DNA from: Sabethes cyaneus
Taxonomy: Eukaryota > Arthropoda > Insecta > Diptera > Culicidae
DNA: 64,000 bases
Direction of reading: 5' to 3'
Assembly: GCF_943734655.1 (NCBI RefSeq)
Contig: NC_071355.1
Span: 219,667,527 to 219,731,526 of the forward strand
Of the stretch, positions 10,424-21,558 are shown in pieces. Made by a program: the position numbers and the translations under genes. The notes beneath the pieces are model-generated. The model did no database searches. It had not been told where the DNA came from and saw nothing but the letters and a program-made list of their open reading frames with translations. Position 1 is the stretch's first letter. Each line of letters starts with the position of its first letter.

Positions 10424-11010
10424 AGTTATTGTAACCAACTTTTCTAATAACGGTTGTTATAAATTAAATAAATAATAACAACCGTTGTTATAAATGAGCG
10501 ACGGTTAGTGGTTAAAATAACAAAAATTCTAACTAAATTTATACTAGTCAATATCTGATTCTGAACAGGCCATGACTTGGTTTTATCTAAATTGTAACAC
10601 AGTTTGTTGAGAATTATTTTTCAAAATTTCCAGATATTTCAAAAATATGTTAATAAAAAAAATTAAAAATTAAAATACAATAAACGTTATGCGACGAAAT
10701 TCATTTACTATTGAAATAATCATATTAATTAGACTAATTTTTTTTGCAAATAACATATTTTGTTATAAGGGAGATATTTAGCATGTTTAGTGGCGAAACC
10801 CATATTACTCATTTATATCTAAATGAGTTACAACTATTGCTTCTTGATCAATTTGTTACCTGTTTGTAACAGATTATGTCATAAATATCATAATGTTTTA
10901 TAAAACTGATATAACCTTGTTATGGCCTCCTGATCGGGTTGTGGTAGGAGCTTAGCAGTCTGGTACCGACCGTCGATCAGCACGCTGGTATTTTTACCAC
11001 AACGGGTGTG
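10424..11010. other. AT-rich flank with a short perfect hairpin
   Basis: No gene was seen. A 12-bp perfect inverted repeat, AACGGTTGTTAT at 10449-10460 and ATAACAACCGTT at 10475-10486, encloses a 14-nt AT-only loop. It may be the remnant of the repeat into which the retrotransposon inserted. Confidence 0.5.
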
Positions 11011-11224
11011 TTTTTCTGTTTTACTTCTCTGTCACTGTCGCGGTCCAACGTAAACTATTTTATTAAAGTGGAGGAGCGTAATATAGGGTGTCGTGTGGTA
11101 ATAGTTCAATTGTCAAAACACTCGGGCGCGAAGCGAGAGAATGGGGGTTAGAGTCCTACTTACCAATTGAACCACGCAACATATTTTTGGCCAATATATT
11201 TTGGCCACCACTTTAATAAAACAG
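11011..11224. repeat. foldback-like repeat, copy 2, inner segment inverted
   Basis: The left part matches 3644-3720. The inner 114 bp (11079-11192) are the reverse complement of 3765-3878. Here the inner part is flanked by 17-bp inverted repeats, CTATTTTATTAAAGTGG at 11055-11071 and its complement at 11208-11224 (16 of 17 match). The right end TAAAACAG mirrors CTGTTTTA at the left end of both copies. Confidence 0.6.
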
Positions 11225-11350
11225 TCGCCGTATGTTCGAATCTCGACTGGGCGGTGCTGCTATAGAGTTAATAGGATCTTTGCACTAACCCCTTAATTTT
11301 CCTATGCTCTAATAACCGATTGCAAAGTATGTCAGTAAAGAAGTATCAAG
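11225..11350 (+). mobile_element. SINE 3' fragment with box-B-like word
   Basis: GTATGTTCGAATCTCGACTGGG matches GTATGTTCGAATCTCGATTGGG in the SINE at 40681; TGTTCGAATCTC has the layout of a Pol III box B. Downstream words (AATAACCGATTGCAAAGT) are a diverged version of the same SINE body. It is probably the other half of the head at 3590-3643. Confidence 0.55.
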
Positions 11351-11399
11351 TTCTTAAGGAAGTTTATACCTATGGCTCCGCTTTCTTAAATATATCAAA

Positions 11400-11625
11400 C
11401 CAAAAGGTGAAACTTAAAAGTCGAAGAAGACAACCCAAAATTCGAAAACCAAAAATCAAGTCAAAATTTGAAAGGTAAAAGTTAAAAATTAAATGTCAAA
11501 GGACATGCATCAAATGACAGGTCTAAATTTAAAAGTCGAAATAAGAAGTTCAAAACTTGAGAGGTAAAAGTTAAAGGTCAAAATTCAAAAGCCAAAAGGC
11601 AAAATTCTCAACAGCCATGAACATG
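11400..11625. repeat. cryptic A-rich repeat, second block
   Basis: The vocabulary is the same as at 2600-3590 (AAAAGTCGAA, AAAATTCAAAAGCC, GTTAAAGGTC), with no fixed period. It lies on the other side of the nested insertion block, so the two blocks may once have been nearly adjacent. Confidence 0.5.
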
Positions 11626-11649
11626 ATTGCATGAGCAATTTCTTAACGC

Positions 11650-12900
11650 TACCAATAAAACTATGAGCGCTATAAAACTGCGAAGAAGTGGGTGACTTCG
11701 GACGGTTTTTATTACCTCTTTAAGAATTAGTTTACAAGCTCAAGTAACCGATAACGCTTTCGCTGCCTGACAGCCTCACCTGACTTTAATGAAGTTTTTC
11801 GTTTTATTCTACAAAGCTATAAAACATAAAGCTTGGTCTGGTAAAAATCAGTCAGCCAGCTTTTTTACTTGAAAATATATGTATCCATGTGCAAAAAATT
11901 GAGGTTCAGTGTCCCTATCACCCTAATCGATTCGGTTAATAATTACCGTAATAAAATAATAAACGAAATTGGGAGACATAGAATTTTTTGACCAAAAAAA
12001 AGTGTCCCTGCTTATGAAACATTTCGAAAAATCCATAAAAAAATAAAAATAAAGAAGAAAATAAAGAAATATAAAATGAAAATAAAATATTACATTCATT
12101 TATTAACGGAAAACACCTTAAATACAAAATAATTTATCAGTTTCTTAATCATCTAAATCTAAATTGTAATCAATGCATATAAAAACAGGAAGTTCGAGAT
12201 CTCAAATATGCGGATTTTGCTCTCATGTGCCTGAAAAGTGTGTGGAAAATGTTTGTGATCATTAAAGTATTGAATAATCGTTTTTCTGAGTTTTTCATAA
12301 CCGGAGAACATTACTGTTTCACAACCGGGGCGAACGACAAGTTTGTAAAAAGTTATATAATATTTTTTGAGTAAATTATGTCACTTAAAATTTGTCTGTG
12401 TGATCAAATAGAGGTCCAAAACTACGGTGATATACATTTTACTGCTTTTTCCCATTCCATTTGGTATACAAAAAAATTAATTCCAAAACATTCTAAAAAA
12501 CTTTTTCCGGCATGTTTTTCGACAACGTTTCCCTCAAAACATTCTAAGAGCTGTATTTTGACTGTTGTTTGCTGAAAAGGTAGAGTACAATGAAACGAGA
12601 CGTTGGTAGTAATTTGATAGCGCTAGTTTAATAAACACGTCGAAAACGATGGGTGTTTCACAATCGGAGCCGTTTCACAACAGGGGACAATCGCCTACGT
12701 ATACGCGGCAAAGTATGCGTACGGTAACTGCCATCTGTCAGCAATTTCGATAAAAAGTTTTTAAAAGGGATGTGCCGCAGCTAATTGATTTTATCGTGGT
12801 AATATAAGTAACCACAGTAAATTAGCTTTATTACTAGTTTTATTATAGTTTTATTGCTAGCTATAGAAATGTCTAGATTTGTATTATCTTGGTATTACGT
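11650..12900. other. unique AT-rich sequence, possibly a decayed TA-type element
   Basis: No gene was seen. Related words occur in both orientations: GTTTCACAACCGGGG (about 12316), GTTTCACAATCGGAG (about 12657), GTTTCACAACAGGGG (about 12671), and GTGTCCCTGCTTATGAAAC as a reverse form at about 12001. The layout recalls the three TA-flanked elements elsewhere in the window, but matching terminal repeats were not found. Confidence 0.3.
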
Positions 12901-12939
12901 AATGGCACAATAAAACCAAAAGTAATACATAATTCAAAC

Positions 12940-13130
12940 AAAACCAAGCGTTATATTTAAAGACAAAATCAAAGTTAAAAGTCAAACGTCAAGTCACAAT
13001 TTTACTCAAACATCAAAAACCTAAAGTCAAACGTCGAAGATTAAAAATGAAAAGTCGAAAATTCATAGTCAAAGTCTTCAACTTTACATGACGTTTACAT
13101 GAAATTAGACGTGAAATCGGACTTCGAAAT
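12940..13130. repeat. cryptic A-rich repeat, third block
   Basis: Short block of AAAGTCAAACGTCAAG and AAAATGAAAAGTCG words, as at 2600-3590. Confidence 0.45.
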
Positions 13131-16100
13131 TGGGCGTAAAATCCGACATGAAAATAGACCTAATATGAGCGTTTAAAATGGGATGTAATTTTAATTGTAA
13201 TCTTGAGATTTTACTCGAACTAGGTTTGAAATTAGACATTTTTGCGCGATTAATTGTCTTTTTACAGACATATCCTTCAATCGGGAGATTTTTGTGTTGT
13301 GTTATTGCGTTTACAAAAGTCTAATAGAAAAGGAGCGGCACGTCATGCCCCAGTGTGCTACAGCCTGGCCACACCCTTGCTGACTGAACTCGGTATGTAA
13401 CAGACTAACAAAGTGTTTTACATCCTTGTTCACTTGATGACGGGACCGGGATGTAATATCAAGTGTATTAGACATTTGAACTACACAACCGGTAAAAGTT
13501 GTTCCACAAGCACAAGAACAGTGAAACGCTTGACTCATAGAGTGGTTCATAACTTCTCTAACTGTAACATGTGGAAGATTGCTGTGTAGAAAGTTTGCCT
13601 TAATTACATTAAATTTTTAATGACATATTGTAGAAAAGCTTAGACCATTTTTGTTACTCTTGGATTGACCCTGATGAAAGAGCATGGCAACTAAATAGAT
13701 GAACCTGATGGACATAAAAAATGCCAGAAACTAACGGATACCGGTGATGAAGCTCTTTCAATCATTCTACCCAATCACCCTCCTTCAATGTTTTCAATTT
13801 TCAAGTGCAGCTTTCCATCACCAATCTGCCTGAGCTCGCATCCTACGGGACGACAGCAAGGATCGTTATTTCTTTGTAAATATGAATATTTTCGAAAGAG
13901 TGCTGCAGTGACTTCCATTACTGGTACCGTAAAGAGAAAATATAAACATAAATGTGATATAAACGAACTCTCCCGGTGCAGGATACGCTACATATGTTTA
14001 CCGGAGCCCCGGTTTTTGTGACTGTGTACAGGATTGTTTTCAATGACAAAGTTTTCAGCGATAAAGGAAATACTTTGCGGAGGTAAATAGACTGACGTAA
14101 GGCCATTCAGCCCCAGCCTAAGGCCACTGCTAGCCAAACGGTTTTAGTTTGTCCGTTCAGAAATTACATTTTGTAAATGTTTTCAGTTGGAAAGGGCCGT
14201 AGGAAATTGAATTTTAATCGAAATAGCTTTACGAAATTAGGGATAAACGTATAGAATAAAATACATTAAGTATTCGTTAGTAACTAAAGCAGAAAAATGA
14301 AGTCATGTGCCCCAATATCAATACTATTAATTGTGAAACTACTACTACAATTTGTAGTTTTTGAAATATTTTTAGTACATATAGAACTTTTTGTGATAAA
14401 TTTTAAATTTAGCTGAAGACTTTAGAAAGCATTGCTGCCTCTAACGACTTGTCTGCATAATTTTGTTACAACCTAGACGATCCGTTCACTTTCTAGCAAA
14501 ATGAAATTCACGCTATCATCCGACACTTGCGACACGATTGCCTATCGTTAGACGCCCGAACACCGGCGCGGCAATGTAGCCACCGTGTGGCGTGAAAAGC
14601 AAATTAGCCCGACGCAAATATCGGGAAAACGAGCCGATGATATTCAGTTTGCTGCCGATGCGATGGTTGTCGTTGATACCGTTGTCCGTCAAATTGGCAC
14701 CATAAATTACATTGACTTTTTATTGGTTTTTCCGTGCCCCATGCTGCTGGGCACATATGGTACTAGTTCATTGCAGAATAGGACAATGACAAAGCGACAG
14801 GACGAAAGAGATGACAAACTGCGCTGTTGCTTGTTTTTGCGTGTTGCTGAGAAGTGGAGGATATGCTTCTCATATCTACGATAAAATGCTTGCTTCTGTA
14901 TATTTCAGAATGTTTCGCTGACTTCAAGGTTGTAAATGGAAAGCAAGGGTATGGTTGTCAAGCTATGCTTAGGAGTAAAAAGAATAATTGACACTTAACA
15001 GTTATTATTTGTAGGATAAATTAAGGTTAAATGAAGATTTGTAGGGATGTTTTCCATGAACGCATTGAACATTGCATTAGATTGGATCAATGCTGTGATA
15101 TTGCAGGATTTTTCTTGAGTTCGAATTGCACGTTTTATGTAAAGTTTAGACAACTTTTAATAAAAATAGAAAACAAACGCTAATTTTCATTAATCATCTT
15201 AAACTTGATTGCCACAATATAATAGTTTCTCTCAGTTAAACCCAATTAAGCACGATTCGCTGAAACGGTATTTCCTCCGCGACCCACCCACACGGTAGGA
15301 AGCACTTCATCTCAGACATCGGTGAGCCAGCAGGAAAATCAATTTCTGACCGCTTTTCCACCAAACCAATCTACTCGGAAAATCAATCGGGCTGCAGTAA
15401 TCTCTCCCGACGTAAAGTGAATCCAATTTCAAATAAATGCATCGAAAACCAGTAAACCACCTAAACGTGCATCCTTGATTCCACTCACTGCAATGGTAGC
15501 AGCGGCAGCAGAAGCAGCACCGCATCAATTTCGATGGGTTGGAAGGAATGGCACGGATCGCAACCCAGTGAGTGCAACAGTCAGCAGGTACGTTACGCCG
15601 AACCGAACGCTACGTCTCGCTCGCCAGAAGGAACCGGCGAATCGGCGAATATCACAGATGAATGATTTTATTAGCAGAGCAAATTCAATCGAGCAAATTC
15701 CACTTCGTACGATAAGTACCGCGTGTAGCTTAAAGCATCGAGCGCATCCCTGGCTAATGGCAATAGTTTTTATTTGGCTCGTAAAAGAATTGCACGGAGA
15801 ATCACCGTCGAATAAATTATGAATATATCACCGTCAGCAAAGAAATTCACGGCAATATGATAGGCCAAAGTTAGTTTGATGGTTGGTAGTTTGACGGAAT
15901 GTAAAATCTCTATTCATACGTGTAAATCTGAGAGGTGCTACCATTTTTACGAGTTTAGTGAAGTACTTACAGCGTTTTTACGGCGAACCAATAACGTCTT
16001 CGCAAATTTTAATGCGGCACTTCACCGTTGGGTAATATTGCAAATTTCGTTGAAATGAAAAACTTGTAAACAACCGTTTATTACCTTTGAGTACTAGTTT

Positions 16101-16280
16101 TCATTTATAATTATTCTATATGTAACTACTTTCCACATAAATTCTTAAAAGTTGTTTTTCGTTGATCGAAAAAATATAGAAAATTAAATTGATTTAATCT
16201 ATTTTCTTTTCAGGTCAATGAAAAGTGTTTGTAATAACTATTCGTTCAACCTTTTCCATTATGTCCATTTTGTTTGTTAC
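13130..16280. other. unique sequence without recognised genes
   Basis: Base composition is mixed, with slightly GC-richer parts at about 14500-14830 and 15240-15720. Reading frames of up to 115 codons (15475-15822) start with non-ATG codons or lack any family resemblance. They were not called. The GC-richer parts could be untranslated exons or regulatory DNA, but nothing decisive was seen. Confidence 0.4.
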
Positions 16281-16392
16281 ATTATAGTCACTTTAACAGT
16301 TTGGATCGTAACGTCTGCGGGGTTGGGATTTTGAAGCCGGGTCCTCAGCGTGAGAGGCGTGAATGCTAACCACTATGCCGGGACTGACCCTC
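16281..16392 (-). mobile_element. small tRNA-derived SINE with target duplication
   Basis: Read on the minus strand, 16385-16316 resembles a tRNA-Glu(CTC)-like sequence: TCCCGGCATAGTGGTTAGC with box A, a CTCTCAC anticodon-loop-like word, and a box-B-like GGCTTCAAAATCC. The acceptor ends do not pair, so it is not a functional tRNA gene. Flanks ATGTCCATTTTGTTTGTTA (16261 on) and ATGTCCATTATTTGTTA (16393 on) form an imperfect ~18-bp target duplication, which indicates retroposition. Confidence 0.6.
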
Positions 16393-16410
16393 ATGTCCAT
16401 TATTTGTTAG

Positions 16411-18360
16411 AATCAATATATAAACTTTTTGCATTTTTAAAGAAATAAAGTTACAAGAAACCAATGGAGACGCATGGTATTTTATATTTCTTACAATGAA
16501 ACTGATATTTTTGGCAAAAACGCATCAAACATCAATGTTTCATGGCAGGTAAAAACAAAACACGATGCATCTCTATTGCATTTGCACGACTTTAAGTAAA
16601 AGATATGTTTTTGATATTTTTTGAAAAAAATCTTTTTGTTTAATATAATAAAGCGCGGTTCCTTTGGTCTGCACACCTGAAAACGAAGATTTTCTATGTT
16701 TGCAACTTTAAAAAATTCTAAGCTCCAGTCCATTGAAATCTCTAAAATGATGATTGAAAATAAATTGAACTTGGTTCATTTTGGCCGATCCCAAATTTGA
16801 AATAATGCAGACCAGGCCTATTAACACTGTTCTACACTTCAGGGTAGACATTGAGTTGTCTTACTCTCCAGATTCCGAATATGACTATTTCTTAGACATG
16901 TTCGAAGCAGAAAACCCTGATAAAGATTCGGATATATCGTAATAAATGTCTTTCAGAATAAAACCATCGCTATCGTCCGATGCCATGTTGTTGATTTACA
17001 ATTTGTTCCGGTTGAATGAAAGTTTGTTTATTTTCAGCCGCCTGCTAGACAAGATTTATGTTCTGGAACTATGATTGACTGTTCGAATGACACGGTTATT
17101 TTATGGTCGATACATTATTATGTTTTGCATCCAGTGGTGTGAATAACTCAATTTTTGAAAAATTGGCGCTCGGTTCCTTTCTGTCAGAACCACGACCACA
17201 TATACGAATTAAAGTTATTCGAAACCATAAAAAAACCACGTCCGCTATCATTAAATTTTTAAATAAAATTATTTATTCGCTGTAAAAAGATTGAAGAGAC
17301 GTTGATCAACCCTCTAGTGCCCAAGTTTTTTCTTAGTTTTCAAATATTGTTTTCCTTTTGCACGAAACGAACCCTGATTTTTTGGCTGCTGGAAGAGATT
17401 TTTCTCCTAGTTTGAGACAAGCGAGTATATTTAAAAAATGTGTGTATTTGTGTGCATGAGTGACTTGCTTTTGCTGTTTCACCGTGGTCATTATATCCCG
17501 TTCCCTGATCCTGTGTTCAAGCTAAGTTACATCATTTATACAAAATAGTTTTCATCTTTCGAAACCCTGTATAAAATTTGTAGGTCACCAGCGCCTACGT
17601 TCGCGTCCGACAAATCGACCGATTTCTATCTAGTATATTAGTTTTTCTGCTTTTATAACAAACGTGCTTCACTTTCTATCATGTTTGGTTGTGTTTTGTC
17701 GTCATGGCTCTTTTCGAAGCAGCTGTGTTATTTTGAACCCACATCAACCAGATATATCCTAGAGTTTCCCTTACTTACTAGTAATTCTCAAGTATCGGGA
17801 CATTTATGAGTGCATGTAGAGATATCTGCGGTTCTCTTAAGTAAATGTTGGACTAATATTCCTTTTCCATCCCCAACAGCTGCAAGGACGGGGCCAGAAT
17901 GGTTACCGTGCTTTGGAGACATTTGACTTTTGTTTAAGAGCATGAAATTAAACCCCAAATTTTTAATGTTGCTGGTAATAAACACAAGTTCCTTGTTGTT
18001 TTGAACAAAGCATTGTTGTTGACACCAACTACGAATTTTTGCACCTGTTTATGCCATGCTATGCTATTTTTAAACTTTCGCACGAAACAAGTGCTTCAAA
18101 TCACCGTACTAAATCAAAACATGTATTTGAAAGGAAAGATTAGAATATGATGAGAAGCTATGAGTGAGTACTAAATGAATAATACAAGACAAGAAAACCA
18201 TTATAAAACTATTTTACACGTTAAAAATGGAATTGACAGCATTAGTAATGTAATTTTACGCTCCTGTGCAAACATTTTTAACTTTTACACATTCTTCGTA
18301 CCTTCAAGCATCGTAAAATGTTTGCATATATTCCTTCCCACCGGCCGTTTTTGTTGTTGC
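16411..18360. other. unique sequence downstream of the RpS8-like gene
   Basis: No gene could be supported. On the minus strand at about 16984-16885 a 33-codon frame starts MASDDSDGFILKD, an acidic N-terminus reminiscent of piggyBac-type transposases, but it is too short to call. The stretch just below 18361 is the 3' flank of the RpS8-like gene; only a weak AATATA polyadenylation-like word is visible there (about 18330) and no long A tail. Confidence 0.4.
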
Positions 18361-18984
18361 TTACTTGGCATTCTTATTCTTAATTTTTTTTTTCAGATAG
18401 AATTCTAGCTCTTTGCCTTCCAGCAGGTAACCATCAGCGCGGTCACATTGTCCAGGCCGAGAAGCAATAACAGCCAATAAACGACTAGCATTGAACTGTT
18501 CCTCCAGTGCGGGGTCAATCTTGGCAGTCTTCTGTCGCTTGACGTACTTCTTCAGGACCCGCTTGCAGCGCTTCTTGGCCAGAACGTCCTCCTCGCCGGC
18601 TTTCACCTCACGCTTCTTGCTGAGCTGCAGCAGGTAGTGGCTTTCGTACCAGTGACGGAACGGCGAAGAATCGATCACCACAATGGCGTTCTTTACCAAC
18701 GTTTTGGTACGCACCAGCTCGTTGTTGAAGGCATTGTAAACCATATCGATGGTATGTGCCTTACGGACAGTTCCTTCCGAGGCCAATGCAAAATTGCCGG
18801 CATCTAAACGGAGGGCGCGGAATTTGCGATTTCCACCGCGGGTTCGTACGAAGTGGATACGGCTGGCACCAATCTTCGTATTGGCAGCTGGGCGTCCCAA
18901 CTCATACTTCCTCTTCTTGCGGATGGCGGCTTTCTTGCCACCAGTGGCCCGCCTCTTGTGATAACTATCACGGCTTATACCCAT
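18361..18984 (-). CDS. RpS8: 40S ribosomal protein S8 (eS8), uninterrupted reading frame
   Basis: The 207-residue product is full length for eS8, a structural protein of the small ribosomal subunit in the cytosol. Family hallmarks are the start MGISRDS.HKRRATGGKK, KKRKYELGRPAANTKIG, RTRGGN.KFRALRL, NNELVRTKTLVKNAIVVID, the W-Y-E-S-H-Y segment, SRPGQCDRADGY and the C-terminal LEGKELEFYLKK. Several positions that I remember as invariant in insect S8 differ here, and no intron interrupts the coding region. Either it is an intronless retrocopy that has kept its frame, or an S8 gene whose only intron lies in the 5' leader. Codon use is GC-rich compared with the AT-rich flanks, which supports coding function. 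It is the only confidently named host gene in the window. Confidence 0.92.
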   Translation of the reverse strand: MGISRDSYHKRRATGGKKAAIRKKRKYELGRPAANTKIGASRIHFVRTRGGNRKFRALRLDAGNFALASEGTVRKAHTIDMVYNAFNNELVRTKTLVKNAIVVIDSSPFRHWYESHYLLQLSKKREVKAGEEDVLAKKRCKRVLKKYVKRQKTAKIDPALEEQFNASRLLAVIASRPGQCDRADGYLLEGKELEFYLKKKIKNKNAK

Positions 18985-19015
18985 ATTCGTGAGCTAATCG
19001 AGAAAAAAAGCATTA
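18985..19015 (-). promoter_or_regulatory. pyrimidine tract just 5' of the RpS8-like ATG
   Basis: Read on the minus strand, the ATG is preceded by GCTTTTTTTCTCGATTAG and then nine bases. This can be read as a 3' splice site, with AG at 18995-18994, a polypyrimidine run at about 19010-19000 and a CTTAAT branch-like word upstream, giving a leader intron. It can also be read as a TCT/TOP-type start (C followed by pyrimidines), as in ribosomal protein genes. Sequence alone does not decide. Confidence 0.45.
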
Positions 19016-19269
19016 AGCACAACCAGTTTCAAAAGCGCGGAAAAATCTCTATTAAGCCTCATTGCAACCTTTCAACTTGATATAATCACCAAGTTTCGAT
19101 ATTTATGAGCTTAATAAAGGTTTTCATTTCTATTAACAAACCTTCGTCCAGGGTGAATTTGGCCAAGAATCTAATGAAATGAGTTGACCTCGATCCTGAG
19201 AAGGAAAAAGCACTAGAAGGAAGACAAAGATCATGAAAAGCTGGAATGGCCAATGAAACGTGCAATGGC

Positions 19270-19880
19270 CCTTCACTGGATAATTTCAAAGATTTGGAAG
19301 GAAGAGAAACTACCGGAGAAGTGGATGGAAGGTGTGGTTTGTCCCATCAAAAAATAAGGCGATCGGCTCGACTGCTGTAATTACCGCGGCATTAGGCTGA
19401 TCCACACCGAATTCAAGACGCTCTCCCAGAACTTATTACGTCGTCTATCACCAATATCAAGAGATTTCGTAGGCAGTACCAGGCGTGTTTCATGGGGTTC
19501 TTTGCTACTATACTATCAAATTTTCACACTTCGATAAATCCTCCAGAAACGTCAGGAGTACCATGTGCCTACGCATCATATTTTCGTGGATTTCAAGGCG
19601 GCATACGATAGAGTCGAGTGCGAACAACTTGGCAGTGGATTTTCCGGACAACCTGACGCGGCTGATCAAAGCAACCTTGGAACGAGTGCGTTGCTACGTA
19701 TGTGCTTCGGAGACACTATCGGGTCCTATCGAATCGCGCAGGGTATTACGGCAAGGGAACAGACATAGAGAACCTATGTTATTGAACATCGCTGTTGAAG
19801 TTGTTGTAGTATAGTAGGCGAAGCATGGGACCGTAACCATGAGTACGGACTTAAGAAGAACACTACAGTTGTGATCCAGC
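19270..19880 (+). pseudogene. old RTE-type reverse transcriptase relic
   Basis: The segment carries pieces of the same RT as the next feature, with stops and frameshifts. Recognisable words are WKEEKLPEKWMEGVVCPI, DCCNYRGI, FVDFKAAYDRVE and FSGQPD/DNLTRLIKATLERV. It ends before the catalytic aspartate pair. It lies on the same strand as 19975-21558, is more decayed, and is a separate older insertion. Confidence 0.7.
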
Positions 19881-19974
19881 GAGCGACCATCAAGAAGAGA
19901 GAAATTATCTTCAGTAAAACGGCGACGGCGGTGGCAATCTACGCCAGACTAAAAACATTAGTTGGTTAGGAAGA

Positions 19975-21558
19975 AGGAGGCGGAACGGAAATTAACGTAG
20001 GAGCGCCCATGGAAGATAGTAATGTCCTAGCACCTGATCTCCAAGAAGTCAAACAAGAAATCGGGCTGCTGAAGACCAATACAGCCGCAGGGAAGGACCG
20101 CCGATCGGCAGAGCTTTATAAACATGGCGGAGAAACGCTAGCAAAGGCTCTACACTTGGTTATTTCGAGGATTTGGGAGGAGGAAAAGCTACCGGAGGAA
20201 TGGATGGAAGGAGTGGTTTGTCCCATCTACAAAAAGGGTGATCGGCTAGACTGCTGCAACTATCGTGGTATTACGCTGGTAAACGCCGCCTACAAAGTAC
20301 TCTCCCAGATTCTGTTACGCCGGCTGTCACCGATAGTACAAGGTTTCGTAGGGAATTATCAGGCGGGTTTCATGGGGGCTCGCGCAACTACGGACCAAAT
20401 TTTTACTATCCGACAGATCTTGCAGAAATGTCGGAAGTACAACGTGCCCATGCATTGATTCAAAGCAGCATACGATAAAGTCGATCGAGACAAGCTATGG
20501 CAGATAATGCACGAATACGGTTTTCCGGACAAACTGACGCAACTGATCAGAGCTACATTGGATCGAGTGATGTGTTTCGTACGCATCTCTGGGACACTCT
20601 CGAGTCCCTTCGAGGCGCGGCGAGGGTTGAGACAAGGTGACGGTCTATCCTGCATGCTGTTCAACATCGCTCTTGAGGGGGTGATCCGACGAGCGGGCAT
20701 CGAATCGAGAGGCACGATTTTTACCAAGAGTAGCCAACTTCTAGGCTTTGCAGATTACTTTGATATCATTGCCAGGAACTTTGCGACGGCGGAAGCAATC
20801 TACTCCAGACTGAAAGCGGAGTCTAGGAGAATTGGGCTAAAAATAAATGCCTCGAAGACCAAATACATGAAAGGAAGACGCTCAAGGAAACAAACGCGCG
20901 CATCCCACGAACGGTAACCGTTGACGGCAACGAACTAGAAGTGGTGGAGGAGTTCGTGTATTTGGGATCACTGGTGACCGCGGACAACAACACTAGTAAA
21001 GAGATCCAGCGGCGCATCCAAGCGGGAAATCGGGCCTACTTTGCCCTTCGTAAAACGCTACGATCAGGAAGCATACGCCGCCCCACGAAGCTAACAATGT
21101 ACAAAACCATTATTAGACCGGTAGTTCTTCATGGACTTGAAGCCGTGACGCTGCTTACGGAGGACATACGCGTCCTTGCCGTGTTTGAGCGGAAAGTACT
21201 GCGGACGATATTTGGCGGAGTACAAACTGAAAACGGAGAGTGGCGGAGGCGTATGAATCACGAGCTACAGGCACTGCTTGGGGAGACTCCCATCGTACAT
21301 CTAGCGAAAGTTAGCAGGCTACGGTGGGCCGGACACGTCGTAAAGATGCCGGACGACTGTGCGACGAAAATAGTCCTCTTCAACAACCCCACCGGCACCA
21401 GGAATAGGGGGGCCCAACGTGCACGATGGCTCGACCAGGTTGAGAGCGATTTGCGACTTCTGAGACGACTAGGAAATTGGCGACGAGTGGCCCAAGACCG
21501 AGTTGAATGGAGACGAGTGCTTGAAACAACACGAGCCACCCCGGCTCTATGCTGCTGA
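19975..21558 (+). pseudogene. RTE-type non-LTR retrotransposon, 3' part (RT to C-terminus)
   Basis: This 5'-truncated element encodes reverse transcriptase. Motifs in order: NTAAGKD, VVCPIYKKGDRLDCCNYRGI, YQAGFM.ARATTDQI, FKAAYDKVDR, RRGLRQGD, LLGFADYF, KYM, EEFVYLGSLVTADN, and the C-terminal RLRWAGHVVKMPDD and RARWLDQVESDL. A TGA at 20456 marks a frameshift before FKAAYD. The catalytic F-A-D-D is changed to F-A-D-Y, so the enzyme would be inactive even if translated. The last frame ends at TGA 21556-21558 and the simple-repeat tail starts at the next base, so there is essentially no 3' UTR. That is typical of the RTE clade, including the mosquito JAM elements. Clade assignment is from motifs recalled, not from a search. 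Confidence 0.8.

Noticed and set aside
15475..15822. 115-codon frame
   Set aside because: No family resemblance, non-ATG start, and alternative frames are also open.
16316..16385. Functional tRNA-Glu gene
   Set aside because: The acceptor arms do not pair and the segment has a target duplication, so it is a SINE.
16885..16984. piggyBac transposase N-terminus on the minus strand
   Set aside because: Only 33 codons with an acidic start; no catalytic region or terminal repeats nearby.
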